The notes: generated by a model not told the origin, from the sequence alone. A stretch of 61,267 nt of DNA from Clostridiales bacterium (GCA_018376135.1 JAHABX010000021.1:1-61267), one strand, 5' to 3'; positions 34,873 to 43,733 are shown, numbered from the stretch's first letter. Program-made: numbers and translations.

Positions 34873-36225
34873 ATGAAAAGAAAACTTTTGGCCTTAACAC
34901 TGGCAGCAGCGATGACCTTTAGTCTGGCAGCATGCGGCAGCAGCGAAACTGCTTCGGAAGCTCCTGCATCTGAGAAAACAGAGACAGCAGCAGAAGAGAA
35001 AACGGAAGAAACAGAAGCTCCTGAAGCAGAGGCAGGGGAAACAATCAAGATCGGTTTCCTTACGCCCATGTCCGGTGCAAACGCTACCTATGGTCTTCAG
35101 GTAAAAGCAGCCGGTGAGATGATTGCGGATGTGATCAATGAGGAACACCCGGATATGGCAGTGGCACTTGCAAAGGATGCAGGACTTCCAAACCTGAATG
35201 GTGCTAAGATTGAGCTGGTATTTGCAGACTCCAAGCAGGATCCTACTACTGCAACTTCTGAGGCAAAACGTCTGATTACAGAAGAGGGAATTGTTGCGCT
35301 TACAGGTCAGTTCACCAGTGCCGTTACAAAAGCGGTAGCAGTTGTAACAGAAACCTATGGAATTCCGCTGCTGACAGCAGCTTCTTCCCCGTCTCTGACT
35401 TCTGAGGAGACTGCTTTAGAGTGGTATTTCCGTACAGGTCCGAATGATGATACTTATATTGAGGATGCATTTAAGTTCCTGAAAGAGCTGAACGAGACCA
35501 AGGGAACTGATCTGAAGACGGTAGCTCTTGTATCTGAGGATACTGAGTTTGGTGCAAACATCAGACTTTCTGAGCAGACCTTTGCAGCAGAGTATGGCTT
35601 TGAGATAGTAGAAGATATTTCTTATTCTGCATCTGCAACCAATGTATCTTCTGAGGTACTGAGAATTAAGACTGCAAACCCGGATGTTATCTTTATGTCC
35701 TCTTATTCTTCTGATGCCATTCTGTATCTGAAGACCTTCAAGGAGCAGAATTATGTTCCGAAGATGCTGTTAGGACAGAGAGGCGGATTTGTACAGACTG
35801 ACTTCCTTGATACCATGGCTGGAGATACCGAGTTTATTTATACAACAGCAGGATGGTCTTCTGATCTGGATGTTGAGGCAAGTAAACAGTTGATTGAATT
35901 ATATAAAGAATACACACCGGACGGAGCTGAATTAAGTGAAGGACACTGTAAGGATATGACCAGCCTTCTGCTGGCAGCAATTGCCATCAATCAGGCAGGC
36001 TCCACTGATCCGGAAGCCATTAGAGATGCAATCAGAAATCTGGAGGTTGACACTACAACACTTCCAATTCCGTGGAATGGATACAAGATGAATGAGTATG
36101 GTCAGAATACAGAAGCAAACTCCTTTATTGTACAGATGAGAGATGGAAAGTATCAGACCGTATATCCGGCAGCAAATGCGGCAATTGATCCGGTTGTTCC
36201 GATGCCGGCATGGGATGCAAGATAG
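34873..36225 (+). CDS. Liv-type ABC importer substrate-binding lipoprotein (LivK-like)
   Basis: A 450-residue lipoprotein. The signal peptide ends in LAAC (Cys21), followed by an acidic Glu/Ala/Thr linker (about 25-60). The periplasmic-binding type I fold begins at IKIGFLTPMSGANATYG, with LITEEGIVALTGQFTSAVTKAV and a PLLTAASSPSLT segment, all typical of the leucine/amide-binding family. The start 34873 has GGAGG 8 bases upstream; 34867 is only 2 bases away from it. It lies four genes after LivF in the same unit, so it surely serves this importer. Ligand-binding residues cannot be read reliably from sequence alone. Confidence 0.88.
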   Translation: MKRKLLALTLAAAMTFSLAACGSSETASEAPASEKTETAAEEKTEETEAPEAEAGETIKIGFLTPMSGANATYGLQVKAAGEMIADVINEEHPDMAVALAKDAGLPNLNGAKIELVFADSKQDPTTATSEAKRLITEEGIVALTGQFTSAVTKAVAVVTETYGIPLLTAASSPSLTSEETALEWYFRTGPNDDTYIEDAFKFLKELNETKGTDLKTVALVSEDTEFGANIRLSEQTFAAEYGFEIVEDISYSASATNVSSEVLRIKTANPDVIFMSSYSSDAILYLKTFKEQNYVPKMLLGQRGGFVQTDFLDTMAGDTEFIYTTAGWSSDLDVEASKQLIELYKEYTPDGAELSEGHCKDMTSLLLAAIAINQAGSTDPEAIRDAIRNLEVDTTTLPIPWNGYKMNEYGQNTEANSFIVQMRDGKYQTVYPAANAAIDPVVPMPAWDAR

Positions 36226-36251
36226 TCAGAAAGAAAAAGAGGATAAGAGCA

Positions 36252-37079
36252 ATGTTGATGACACTTGATGAACTGTTACCCGAATATATGCATAAGGATG
36301 CTGCGGTAGGCGCGTTTAATCTGGCAGTATTTCCGGATATTCCAACGTTGATATCCGCTGCGGAGGAGCTGAATGCACCGGTTATACTTCAGGCGAGTCC
36401 CATGGTATCCGAATATATTGGCTATGACTACTGGGGAATGATTGCTCGTGAAATGGCAAAGCGTGCATCGGTTCCGGTTGTAATGCATCTGGATCATGCA
36501 AATAATACAGAGGCGATATGGAAGGCTCTGGATGCGGGATATTCATCGGTTATGTTCGATGGTTCACAGCTTCCGTTTGAAGAAAATGTTCGAATTACAC
36601 AGGAAGTAGTGAAACGGGCAGAGAAATACGGAGCGTCCGTAGAGGCGGAGATCGGTTCGGTTGCATACCTGGGAAAGGATACTCATAAGGATCAGCTGAC
36701 AGATCCCAGGGAAGCGGCGGCTTTTGCAGATGCTTCCGGATGCGGATGTCTGGCAGTATCCGTCGGAACTACTCATATGATGCGGACGCAGACCGCAAAT
36801 ATCCGGTTTGATCTGCTGGAGGAGATTCAGAATGAGGTAAAAGTTCCGCTGGTGATTCATGGTTCTACCGGTCTTCCGGATGATCAGCTTCAGAAGATGC
36901 GTTCCTATCATGTGTGCAAGGTGAACATAGGAACTGCATTGCGTGTGGCATTTGACCGAGGACTTCGGGCAGAGCTGGAGGAACACCCGAAAGACTATAT
37001 TTACTGTAAATTACTGAAACGTCCTTTGGAGGATGAACGACAGGTGGTAATGCATAAAATGAGGCAGCTTGGATTTTAA
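36252..37079 (+). CDS. Class II FBP-type aldolase (second copy)
   Basis: A 275-residue zinc aldolase. VMHLDHANN (catalytic Asp, zinc His), MFDGSQLPFEENV, VEAEIGSVAY, VGTTHMM (zinc His) and VIHGSTGLPD (zinc His) are intact. Unlike the aldolase at 24612 it keeps the canonical DGS loop, but GTAHG reads GTTHMM. The two copies are clearly divergent, so they may act on different ketose phosphates. ATG 36252 or 36258 could start it; AGAGG lies 10 bases before the first. It is the last gene before the hairpin at 37091. Confidence 0.85.
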   Translation: MLMTLDELLPEYMHKDAAVGAFNLAVFPDIPTLISAAEELNAPVILQASPMVSEYIGYDYWGMIAREMAKRASVPVVMHLDHANNTEAIWKALDAGYSSVMFDGSQLPFEENVRITQEVVKRAEKYGASVEAEIGSVAYLGKDTHKDQLTDPREAAAFADASGCGCLAVSVGTTHMMRTQTANIRFDLLEEIQNEVKVPLVIHGSTGLPDDQLQKMRSYHVCKVNIGTALRVAFDRGLRAELEEHPKDYIYCKLLKRPLEDERQVVMHKMRQLGF

Positions 37080-37090
37080 TAGGGATTTAA

Positions 37091-37123
37091 ATATCGGCAG
37101 ATGAAGGTTTCATCTGCCGATAT
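37091..37123 (+). other. Perfect 15-base-pair hairpin after the second aldolase gene
   Basis: ATATCGGCAGATGAA (37091-37105) pairs perfectly with TTCATCTGCCGATAT (37109-37123) around a 3-base loop. No T run follows, so it may be an RNA-stabilising or processing stem rather than a terminator. Confidence 0.65.
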
Positions 37124-37157
37124 CTGTCATTATGTGTGTTGGATGAAAGGAATAGAG

Positions 37158-38093
37158 ATGGAATATTTCGCGGTTATTATTCCGAAATTGATCAATCTCC
37201 TGCTGCTGCTTTTTGTAGGAGTGTTTGCAGTCAGGATACAAATTTTAACAAAAGAAAAATTAAAGGTTTTTCAGGATCTGTTGATGAAAATCGTTCTGCC
37301 GGTGCTGTCTTTTCATTTGCTTTTGGAACAGAAGGTGACCTTTTCAGATCTGATCTCACTGAAGGGAATGGTACTGGCACAGTTATGCATTTATCCGGTT
37401 CTGATACTGGCAGGAGTTCTCTGTACAAAGCTCAGCAGAATGAAATATCCGCAGTGTAATGTACATTGGGGATGTATGATAAGTGGAAATTATGCATATG
37501 TAGTTCTTCCGCTGGTATACGCACTGTATGAGGGAACTTATGCAACAGTTTTCATTCCTTTGGGATGTTCTGTGGAAGCACTGGTCATCTGGACTGTGGG
37601 TATTACCCTTTATACCTGGGGACAGGGAGGCCGGAAGCTGGCAGGAATCAAAAAGATGGTTAATCCGATTACCTTTGCTGTTCTGCTGGGATTTCTGGTA
37701 AATACGCTTGCGATTCCGATACCGGTTCTGTTAAAAGATACCATAGCACAGATCAGTTCCATCAGTACACCTCTTGGGATGATCTATCTGGGTGCGTGTC
37801 TTTGCTTCATGGAATGGAGAAATCTGGATAATCTGAATCATGCGCTTCTGTATGTAGTTTCCAAGATGGTTGTGGTTCCGCTGCTGGTCTATATTGCAGC
37901 CAGTTATTTCTTTCCGGAAACGGAGTCTATTATACTTATGCTGACCTGTGCTTCGCCTTCGACCACTATTGCGGTTATGATCGCGAAACAGTATGAGCTG
38001 GATGCGGACTATGCCGGAGAGATTGTATCCGTGTCAACTCTATCCTGTGCATTGACAATTCCTTTTTTGTTTTTTTGTGTCAGTTTCTTGTAA
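37158..38093 (+). CDS. AEC-family (auxin efflux carrier-like) transporter
   Basis: A 311-residue membrane protein with about ten helices. The family pattern begins with IIPKLINLLLLLFVGVFAVR, LLMKIVLPVLSF, GNYAYVVLPLVYALY and CASPSTTIAVMIAKQY. Bacterial AEC members export or exchange small carboxylates such as malate or malonate, or other anions. ATG 37158 follows AAAGGAAT; the frame is open to 37101 inside the preceding hairpin. It is downstream of the catabolic unit and before the second DeoR gene, so it could release an organic-acid end product. Confidence 0.85.
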   Translation: MEYFAVIIPKLINLLLLLFVGVFAVRIQILTKEKLKVFQDLLMKIVLPVLSFHLLLEQKVTFSDLISLKGMVLAQLCIYPVLILAGVLCTKLSRMKYPQCNVHWGCMISGNYAYVVLPLVYALYEGTYATVFIPLGCSVEALVIWTVGITLYTWGQGGRKLAGIKKMVNPITFAVLLGFLVNTLAIPIPVLLKDTIAQISSISTPLGMIYLGACLCFMEWRNLDNLNHALLYVVSKMVVVPLLVYIAASYFFPETESIILMLTCASPSTTIAVMIAKQYELDADYAGEIVSVSTLSCALTIPFLFFCVSFL

Positions 38094-38133
38094 AATGTTG
38101 GAAAATGTGCTTTTCTGATTGCTTTTATGGTGA

Positions 38134-38185
38134 TATGATAAGAAACAACAGAAAACAAAGAAAAAGATTTTTGAAACAAAAATGG
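38134..38185 (+). promoter_or_regulatory. Promoter region of the second DeoR gene with phased repeats
   Basis: A -10-like TATGAT (38134-38139) is followed by AAACAAAGAAAAAGAT (38153-38168) and a second AAACAAA at 38174-38180, 21 bases apart. The first matches the repeat at 22367 at 13 of 16 bases. Here the repeats lie downstream of the -10, where a bound repressor would block the gene for itself. Confidence 0.45.
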
Positions 38186-38201
38186 AAAGGTGGGTATGGA
38201 T

Positions 38202-38963
38202 ATGGCTCAGAAAGAACGTTTAGCACTGATTCGGCAATCTGTGAGGGAGAATAAAAAGGTTGTAGTATCTGAACTGAGCATGGAGCACAATGTTACAGAG
38301 GAAACAATCCGGCGTGATCTGGAAAAGCTGGAACAGGAAGGACTGCTTACCAGGACTTACGGAGGAGCGGTTCTGAATATTGAGAAAATATCTGAACATA
38401 TTGATTATCTGAGAAGGTCACAGACCAATCGGGAAGAAAAAGTTACAATCGGGAAGCTGGCAGCATCGGTCATTCCTTCCAATGTGGCGATTGGTGCCGA
38501 TGCCAGTTCCACAGTGATGGAAGCGGTCAATCTGCTGAGAGATCGTGCGGATATTACGGTTCTGACAAATTCCATTAAGATCGTAAGAGAGCTGGATCAG
38601 GCGGCTGTTAATATTATTGCCACCGGAGGGATCGTGAATAGCAGTACTTTTTCCATGCAGGGAAATATTGTGAGAAGGACACTGAAGGATTATTATGTGG
38701 ATATTGTACTGATCAGCTGTACGGCTTTGGAAGCGGGAGGCGGTGTGTTTGATTCCAATGAGGAAGAAGCAGAATTGAAACGGCTTCTGATCGAACGTGG
38801 ACAGAAGGTGATTCTTCTTGCAGATCATACAAAATTTAATAAAGTGGCCTTTGTCAGAGTTATGGATTTTGGAAAGCTGGACATGGTGATTACAGACCGC
38901 GAGCCATCTTTGGAATGGCAGAATGTATTTAAAGAAAAGGGTGTAAAGCTGCTTTGTCCATAG
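38202..38963 (+). CDS. DeoR-family sugar repressor (copy 2)
   Basis: A 253-residue paralogue of the repressor at 27464, sharing MAQKERL, ETIRRDLEKLEQ, TRTYGGAVL, DASSTV, TNSIKIV and ILLADHTKFNKVAF. The start at 38202 is chosen because AAAGGTGG lies 7 bases upstream and it matches the start of copy 1; GTG 38190 and ATG 38196 are too close to that site. It is a separate unit at the end of the sugar cluster. Two repressors could respond to different intermediates of the same pathway. Confidence 0.9.
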   Translation: MAQKERLALIRQSVRENKKVVVSELSMEHNVTEETIRRDLEKLEQEGLLTRTYGGAVLNIEKISEHIDYLRRSQTNREEKVTIGKLAASVIPSNVAIGADASSTVMEAVNLLRDRADITVLTNSIKIVRELDQAAVNIIATGGIVNSSTFSMQGNIVRRTLKDYYVDIVLISCTALEAGGGVFDSNEEEAELKRLLIERGQKVILLADHTKFNKVAFVRVMDFGKLDMVITDREPSLEWQNVFKEKGVKLLCP

Positions 38964-39112
38964 GATGAAGCAAAGGCGAAAAAATATAAAAAAAATTGAT
39001 TATTGATAAAAAAATTATTCATTTTTCTGTGACAAATGTATATGCTATACTCCTGCTTAGAAAGAAGTCCGGAATTCTTGATCGTAAAGCGAATACAAAA
39101 GCGGAGGTTGCT

Positions 39113-40459
39113 ATGCAAAAAACAAAAAAAGAAGTGACCATTGTCAGGAAGATGCTGATTGCACTTGTGGCGGGTCTTGTAGTAGGTATCGGATGTCTGT
39201 TACTGAGAGAGAGTCTGCTTTCGTCCGGTAATGAAGGTGTCTGGAACATGATCAACAGCCTGTTGTTTCAGGATATTTCCAAGCCGGAAGGAGTAAAAGC
39301 GCTGGGATTGTTCTATATTGTCAGCCAGATCTTTATGAATGGTCTGCAGCTTGCAATTGTTCCCCTGGTACTGGTATCTATCAGTCTGGCAATGTGCAGT
39401 ATTTCAGAAGCTACAAAGCTTGGAAGAATTGCCGGAAGGTCTCTGGCAGGCTTTCTTGCTTTTTATGCAGTGGGCTGTGCGGTCGCGGGAGCAGTTGCGT
39501 ATGTGGTGAAAAATATGGGACTATTCTCGGTTGTGCTTCCGGGTGAAGCAGCAGCGGAGACGGTTCAGGTGGCGCCTTATAATCCACTGGGGGTACTGAT
39601 TGATGCGATCCCCAATAATATTGTGTCTGTATGCGGTGTGAATACCCGTATTCTGGCGGTTGTAGTGGTTGCTGTTATTATGGGCATCTGCATGAACAAA
39701 TTAGGGGAACGTGGAAAGACTTTAAAAGAGGTACTGGAGACGTTGAGTGAGATCATCAATATGTGGCTGACGTTTCTTTTGAACAAGATTGGACCCTATG
39801 CGATCTTCTGCATGATTTCCAGAACCTTTGCAGTATATGGAGTGGAATATCTAAAGCCGGCAGCAGCATATATGGTTACGACGATCCTGGTTCTGTTCCT
39901 TGTGCTTTTAACTGTTTATCCGATTGGCATTTTCATAGCCACCGGTCTGAATCCCATGAAATTTGTCCGGAAGATGGCAAAGGTCGGCGTCTTCGGATTT
40001 GCAATGAACTCTTCCGCAGCAACTCTGCCTATCAATACCAGAACAAATCTGGATGAACTGGGCTGCAGTGAGGAGATTACCAGCTTTATTCTGCCCCTTG
40101 GCATGACCATCAACATGAACGGTACTTCTATTATGCATATGGTGGCAGTTACATTTATTGCTACGACAGCGGGTATTGAGATCACTCCTTCCATACTGGT
40201 CGTTATGGCGCTTCTGACGATCTGTGCGTCTGCAGGAACGCCGGCGATTCCGGTTGCAGGAACAACGATGATCTTTACCGTTATGGCTGGTCTGGGCTTT
40301 ACGACGGATGCCTGTCTTCTGGGCTATGCGCTTGTAGTTGCGATCAACAGACCGGTAGAGATGAGCCTTCTGACCTTGAATGTGATTGGTGATGCAGCAG
40401 TGAATGTGATTGTCAATGCAAAAGAGGGTATGCTGAATAAAGACGTTTACAATAGTTAA
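39113..40459 (+). CDS. Dicarboxylate/amino acid:cation symporter (DAACS family)
   Basis: A 448-residue SLC1-type transporter. The core carries FGFAMNSSAATLPI (serine-rich re-entrant loop 1) and the NMNGT motif of helix 7 in GMTINMNGTSIMHMV; the second hairpin is in SAGTPAIPVAGT. These are the residues that bind Na+ and the glutamate, aspartate or dicarboxylate substrate. GGAGG precedes ATG 39113. It is followed by its own terminator (40481) and by an aminotransferase gene. Glutamate or aspartate uptake is likely given the neighbours, but some members carry serine or threonine. Confidence 0.9.
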   Translation: MQKTKKEVTIVRKMLIALVAGLVVGIGCLLLRESLLSSGNEGVWNMINSLLFQDISKPEGVKALGLFYIVSQIFMNGLQLAIVPLVLVSISLAMCSISEATKLGRIAGRSLAGFLAFYAVGCAVAGAVAYVVKNMGLFSVVLPGEAAAETVQVAPYNPLGVLIDAIPNNIVSVCGVNTRILAVVVVAVIMGICMNKLGERGKTLKEVLETLSEIINMWLTFLLNKIGPYAIFCMISRTFAVYGVEYLKPAAAYMVTTILVLFLVLLTVYPIGIFIATGLNPMKFVRKMAKVGVFGFAMNSSAATLPINTRTNLDELGCSEEITSFILPLGMTINMNGTSIMHMVAVTFIATTAGIEITPSILVVMALLTICASAGTPAIPVAGTTMIFTVMAGLGFTTDACLLGYALVVAINRPVEMSLLTLNVIGDAAVNVIVNAKEGMLNKDVYNS

Positions 40460-40480
40460 TTGTTTGAAATTGTATGAAGG

Positions 40481-40516
40481 GAAGGGTATGACCATTAGGG
40501 TTATGCCCTTCTTTTT
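40481..40516 (+). terminator. Rho-independent terminator after the symporter gene
   Basis: GAAGGGTATGACC (40481-40493) pairs with GGTTATGCCCTTC (40499-40511), with two G-U pairs and a 5-base loop, followed by five T. Confidence 0.9.
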
Positions 40517-40606
40517 ATGGAAAGTTGAAAAATAAAGATTTTGGTATCATTGATTTGTGTGAATTAAATATAGAATTTGTTAATATTTTATATTGAAATT
40601 ATGAAA

Positions 40607-40635
40607 TTGACTTTCTAATACACGAATGCTACCAT
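40607..40635 (+). promoter_or_regulatory. Possible promoter of the aminotransferase gene
   Basis: TTGACT (40607-40612), 17 bases, TACCAT (40630-40635). The -35 is good and the -10 weak. Confidence 0.35.
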
Positions 40636-40693
40636 GGATACAGATAAGAGAAATGCAAGCAGTATTCAGTATTGGTATCAGGAGGAAATCATC

Positions 40694-41869
40694 GTGAATT
40701 ACAAAATAGCAAAAAGAATGGATTCCCTTCCATTTTCCGGTATCCGTGCCGTAATGGAAAAAGCAACGAAGATGCAGCAGGCAGGCGAGAAGGTTATTCA
40801 TATGGAGATTGGACGTCCGGATTTTGATACACCGGAGAAGATCAAAAAAGCAGCGAATGACAGTCTGGCAAGAGGAAATGTTTTCTATACATCCAACTAT
40901 GGAACCCCGGAGCTTCGCAAAGCGATTGCGGAGTGGGAACAGGAGAAAAACCATGTGGATTACGATCCGTCTGAGGTGCTGGTGACCGTTGGCGTGGGTG
41001 AGGGAACCTTTGCTGCAATGGCAGCTTTTCTGGAACCAGGAGATGAGATACTGGTACCGAATCCGGTATGGCTGAATTATATTCATGTGCCGTCCGCTAT
41101 CGGAGCAAAGCCGGTTACGTATAGCCTGAAGGAAGAGAATGATTATCAGATTGATTTTGAGGAGCTGGAGAGCAAGGTTACAGAACGCACAAAAATGATC
41201 GTGATCGTGGATCCGAGCAATCCAACAGGAGGTGTGTTCTCCAGAGAAACGCTGGAAAAGCTGGCGGATATTGCAGTTCGCAATGATCTTCTTGTGCTGT
41301 CGGATGAGATATACGAGCAGCTTGTATATGACGGAACAAAACATACCAGTATCGCATCCCTGCCGGGAATGAAGGAACGGACTATTACTTTAAGCGGATT
41401 TTCCAAAGCATACTCCATGACAGGCTGGAGACTTGGATATATGTGTGCGCCGAAGGAGATCATTCAGGCATGTGTGCGTGTTCATCAGTATACGATCACC
41501 TGTGCATCTTCCTTTGTACAGGAAGCAGCCATCACTGCATTGAAGGATTGTGCAGAAGATGTGGAAGCAATGAGGCTGGAATATCAGAGAAGAAAAGATT
41601 ATGTGGTAAAGGCACTGAATGCAATTGACGGAATCAGCTGTAACAATCCGCAGGGTGCATTTTACATTTTCGTAAATATTAAGGAATTGGGCAGGAGCTC
41701 CATGGAGATGGCAGAATATCTCCTTGAGCATGCAAAGGTTGCCCTTGTACCTGGCTCTGCATTTGGTACAGAGGGAGAAGGGTATCTTCGTATCTCCTAT
41801 GCGTGCAGTTATGAAGATCTGGTAGAGGCATGTGACCGGATCAAAGAAGCCGTAGAGGCATTAAAATAG
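40694..41869 (+). CDS. Class I/II PLP-dependent aminotransferase
   Basis: A 391-residue fold-type I aminotransferase. Present are IGRPDFDTP near the N-terminus, YTSNYGTPELRKAIAEW, the Asn/Asp of VDPSNPTGGVFS and LVLSDEIYEQL, the PLP lysine in LSGFSKAYSMTGWRLGY and the carboxylate-binding Arg in LRISYACS. It probably moves the amino group between aspartate or an aromatic or branched amino acid and 2-oxoglutarate. The start is a GTG at 40694 with AGGAGG 8 bases upstream; the ATG at 40634 gives an extra 20 residues with no ribosome site. The substrate is undetermined. Confidence 0.88.
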   Translation: MNYKIAKRMDSLPFSGIRAVMEKATKMQQAGEKVIHMEIGRPDFDTPEKIKKAANDSLARGNVFYTSNYGTPELRKAIAEWEQEKNHVDYDPSEVLVTVGVGEGTFAAMAAFLEPGDEILVPNPVWLNYIHVPSAIGAKPVTYSLKEENDYQIDFEELESKVTERTKMIVIVDPSNPTGGVFSRETLEKLADIAVRNDLLVLSDEIYEQLVYDGTKHTSIASLPGMKERTITLSGFSKAYSMTGWRLGYMCAPKEIIQACVRVHQYTITCASSFVQEAAITALKDCAEDVEAMRLEYQRRKDYVVKALNAIDGISCNNPQGAFYIFVNIKELGRSSMEMAEYLLEHAKVALVPGSAFGTEGEGYLRISYACSYEDLVEACDRIKEAVEALK

Positions 41870-41908
41870 CTGGTTTTATAGAAAACTCAGATATATTTTC
41901 CAACAGAG

Positions 41909-41944
41909 AAATGCTCCAAAGTGTAAGGCTTTGGAGCATTTTTC
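41909..41944. terminator. Bidirectional terminator between convergent genes
   Basis: AAATGCTCCAAAG (41909-41921) pairs with CTTTGGAGCATTT (41929-41941), with a T run on the plus side and A-rich flank for the opposite direction. It serves the aminotransferase gene and the LysR gene. Confidence 0.85.
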
Positions 41945-41946
41945 GT

Positions 41947-42879
41947 CTATAGGGAAGCGTGGGGACCGCCCCATACTTCTCCGGTTCGAATCTCAAATTT
42001 ACGACCGGCAAGATATTTGCTTAATGTTTGTTCAAAGGTAAGAACTGCCTGCTCGCTGGTCAGCTTGGGGTATTTGTGTTTGATCTGATAGCAGACCCGG
42101 TTAGGAGGAACATTGACCAGTTCACTGATATAAAGTGGCCGATATTGGGATAATTCCAGAATCACGGATTCCGGTGCGATCAGCCAGTTGCGGGGGTTTT
42201 TCCAAAGACGGTTCAGTAAGGTGATGGTATCTATGGAAATATGAGGCCGGAAGGAGGCTGCCAGCCACCTGTCGTGCCAGATCTGGAAGTTGTCATCCCA
42301 GCTTAAGAATAATTCCATGGAAGAATCCAGCTCGTCTGTGTGGATCAGTGGATGGGGGATGGCTGGCTGGTCAGACTGCACCAGATAGAGCTTTTCCTCG
42401 AACAGCTTATCGGAAATAATATTTTTGTAATGCAGATGGTGATATACAAAACCGATATCAATGTCATGGTTGTTCAGCAGGTTGTACAGCTCAGATGACT
42501 GGTGAGTGCGGATACTCAGATCCAGCCGGGAGTCTGTGCTGAGCAGTCGGCTGTAAAGGGGAGCCATCAAAGCCACGTTCAGACTGTCTGTACAGCCAAT
42601 GGTCAGAAGCATCCGCTCCTGATTATGCTGAAGTGCCTGTGTTTCCTTCCATAGGGACATCCAGCGCTCAGCAATGGCGATGAATTCGATTCCCTTGGGA
42701 GTCAGTTCTACTTGTTTGTGTCCTTTTTTGCGGATGACCAGAGGAAAGTTCAGTTCCTCCTCCAGCGAACTGAGTCGATGACTGACGGTTGGCTGGGAAA
42801 GGAAAAGAAGGTCCGCAGTTCTGGTGATGCTTTTAGTATTAACAATGGTGAGAAAGGTCTCGACTTCTGATAGATTCAT
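41947..42879 (-). CDS. LysR-family transcriptional regulator
   Basis: A 310-residue LTTR. The N-terminal winged HTH is clear (MNLSEVETFLTIV, TRTADLLFLSQPTVSHRLSSLEEEL), followed by a two-lobed effector domain starting near MLLTIGCTDSLNVALMAPLYS. The start at 42879 has AAGGAGG upstream; the frame extends to 42906 without one. It is divergent from the RraA-pxpBCA genes, the standard layout for an LTTR that activates its neighbours. A perfect dyad lies in the shared intergenic region (42921-42941). Its effector might be 5-oxoproline or glutamate. Confidence 0.91.
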   Translation of the reverse strand: MNLSEVETFLTIVNTKSITRTADLLFLSQPTVSHRLSSLEEELNFPLVIRKKGHKQVELTPKGIEFIAIAERWMSLWKETQALQHNQERMLLTIGCTDSLNVALMAPLYSRLLSTDSRLDLSIRTHQSSELYNLLNNHDIDIGFVYHHLHYKNIISDKLFEEKLYLVQSDQPAIPHPLIHTDELDSSMELFLSWDDNFQIWHDRWLAASFRPHISIDTITLLNRLWKNPRNWLIAPESVILELSQYRPLYISELVNVPPNRVCYQIKHKYPKLTSEQAVLTFEQTLSKYLAGRKFEIRTGEVWGGPHASL

Positions 42880-42920
42880 GGCTTCCTCCTTGATGTTTCT
42901 GTTCATATTCGGTGTGATTA

Positions 42921-42941
42921 AATATAAAGTTTCTTTATATT
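42921..42941. promoter_or_regulatory. Dyad operator candidate between LysR and RraA genes
   Basis: AATATAAAG (42921-42929) and CTTTATATT (42933-42941) form a perfect inverted repeat around TTT, giving a T-N11-A-type LysR box. Confidence 0.5.
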
Positions 42942-42960
42942 ATACAGAGAAATTATTCGT

Positions 42961-42989
42961 TTTTCAATGATTATCTTCTGTGTTATGAT
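42961..42989 (+). promoter_or_regulatory. Promoter of the RraA-pxp unit
   Basis: TTTTCA (42961-42966), 17 bases, TATGAT (42984-42989). The LysR-type dyad ends 19 bases upstream of the -35, in the usual activator position. Confidence 0.45.
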
Positions 42990-43052
42990 GAAAACAGTTA
43001 AAAACAAAGCAGGTTACTGAATGGATAATAATCAGGAAAAGAGGAAAAAAAT

Positions 43053-43733
43053 ATGGCATTAGGATGCAGAATCAGAAGAAATTTTGAAAGACCGGCAAAG
43101 GAGCTGGTAGAGGCGTTCCGCGGTATTCCGGTGGCGAACATTGACGATAACATGGGAAGAATTGCGGCAGTGGATGCCAGTATCTATCCACTGAACCCGA
43201 AAGCCCGCCTTCTTGGAACTGCCTTTACGGTAAATGCGCCGGCAGGAGACAATCTTTTATTTCACAAAGCGCTGGATATGGCTCAGCCGGGGGATGTGAT
43301 CGTGCTTGCAAATAAAGGAAGCATGAGTCGTTCTCTTTGTGGTGAGATCATGAGCAGCTATGCAAGAGCAAGAGGACTTGCAGGAATCATCATTGACGGA
43401 TGTGTTCGTGACAGCTATACCCTCAGCGAGATGGATTTCCCGGTATATGCAAAAGGTGTTACCCCGAACGGACCATACAAAAATGGTCCTGGTGAGATGA
43501 ACTTCCCGGTATCCTTTGCAGGAATTATCATCAATCCCGGTGATATTATTATAGGTGACTCTGACGGACTGATCGTCGTAAAACCGGAAGATGCTGCAGA
43601 GCTTGCGAAGAAGGCAAAGGCATATCATGAGGGTGAAGAGAAGCAGTTAGAAGGAATTCTTACCCGTGGAGAATGGCCGCGTGCATGGGTTGACTCCAAG
43701 CTCGAGGAAGTTGGTTTTGAATTTATTGACTAA
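43053..43733 (+). CDS. RraA-family protein (HMG/CHA-aldolase-like)
   Basis: A 226-residue protein of the RraA fold. GIIIDGCVRDSYTLSEMDFPVYAKGVTP carries the conserved Arg-Asp of divalent-metal aldolases such as 4-hydroxy-4-methyl-2-oxoglutarate aldolase, and INPGDIIIGDSDGLIVVKP is the other family signature. Homologues act as pyruvate aldolases, oxaloacetate decarboxylases or, in E. coli, as an RNase E inhibitor. Catalytic residues are present, so an oxo-acid lyase or decarboxylase role fits better beside an oxoproline pathway. It is the first gene after the LysR-linked promoter, 42 bases before pxpB. Confidence 0.82.
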   Translation: MALGCRIRRNFERPAKELVEAFRGIPVANIDDNMGRIAAVDASIYPLNPKARLLGTAFTVNAPAGDNLLFHKALDMAQPGDVIVLANKGSMSRSLCGEIMSSYARARGLAGIIIDGCVRDSYTLSEMDFPVYAKGVTPNGPYKNGPGEMNFPVSFAGIIINPGDIIIGDSDGLIVVKPEDAAELAKKAKAYHEGEEKQLEGILTRGEWPRAWVDSKLEEVGFEFID

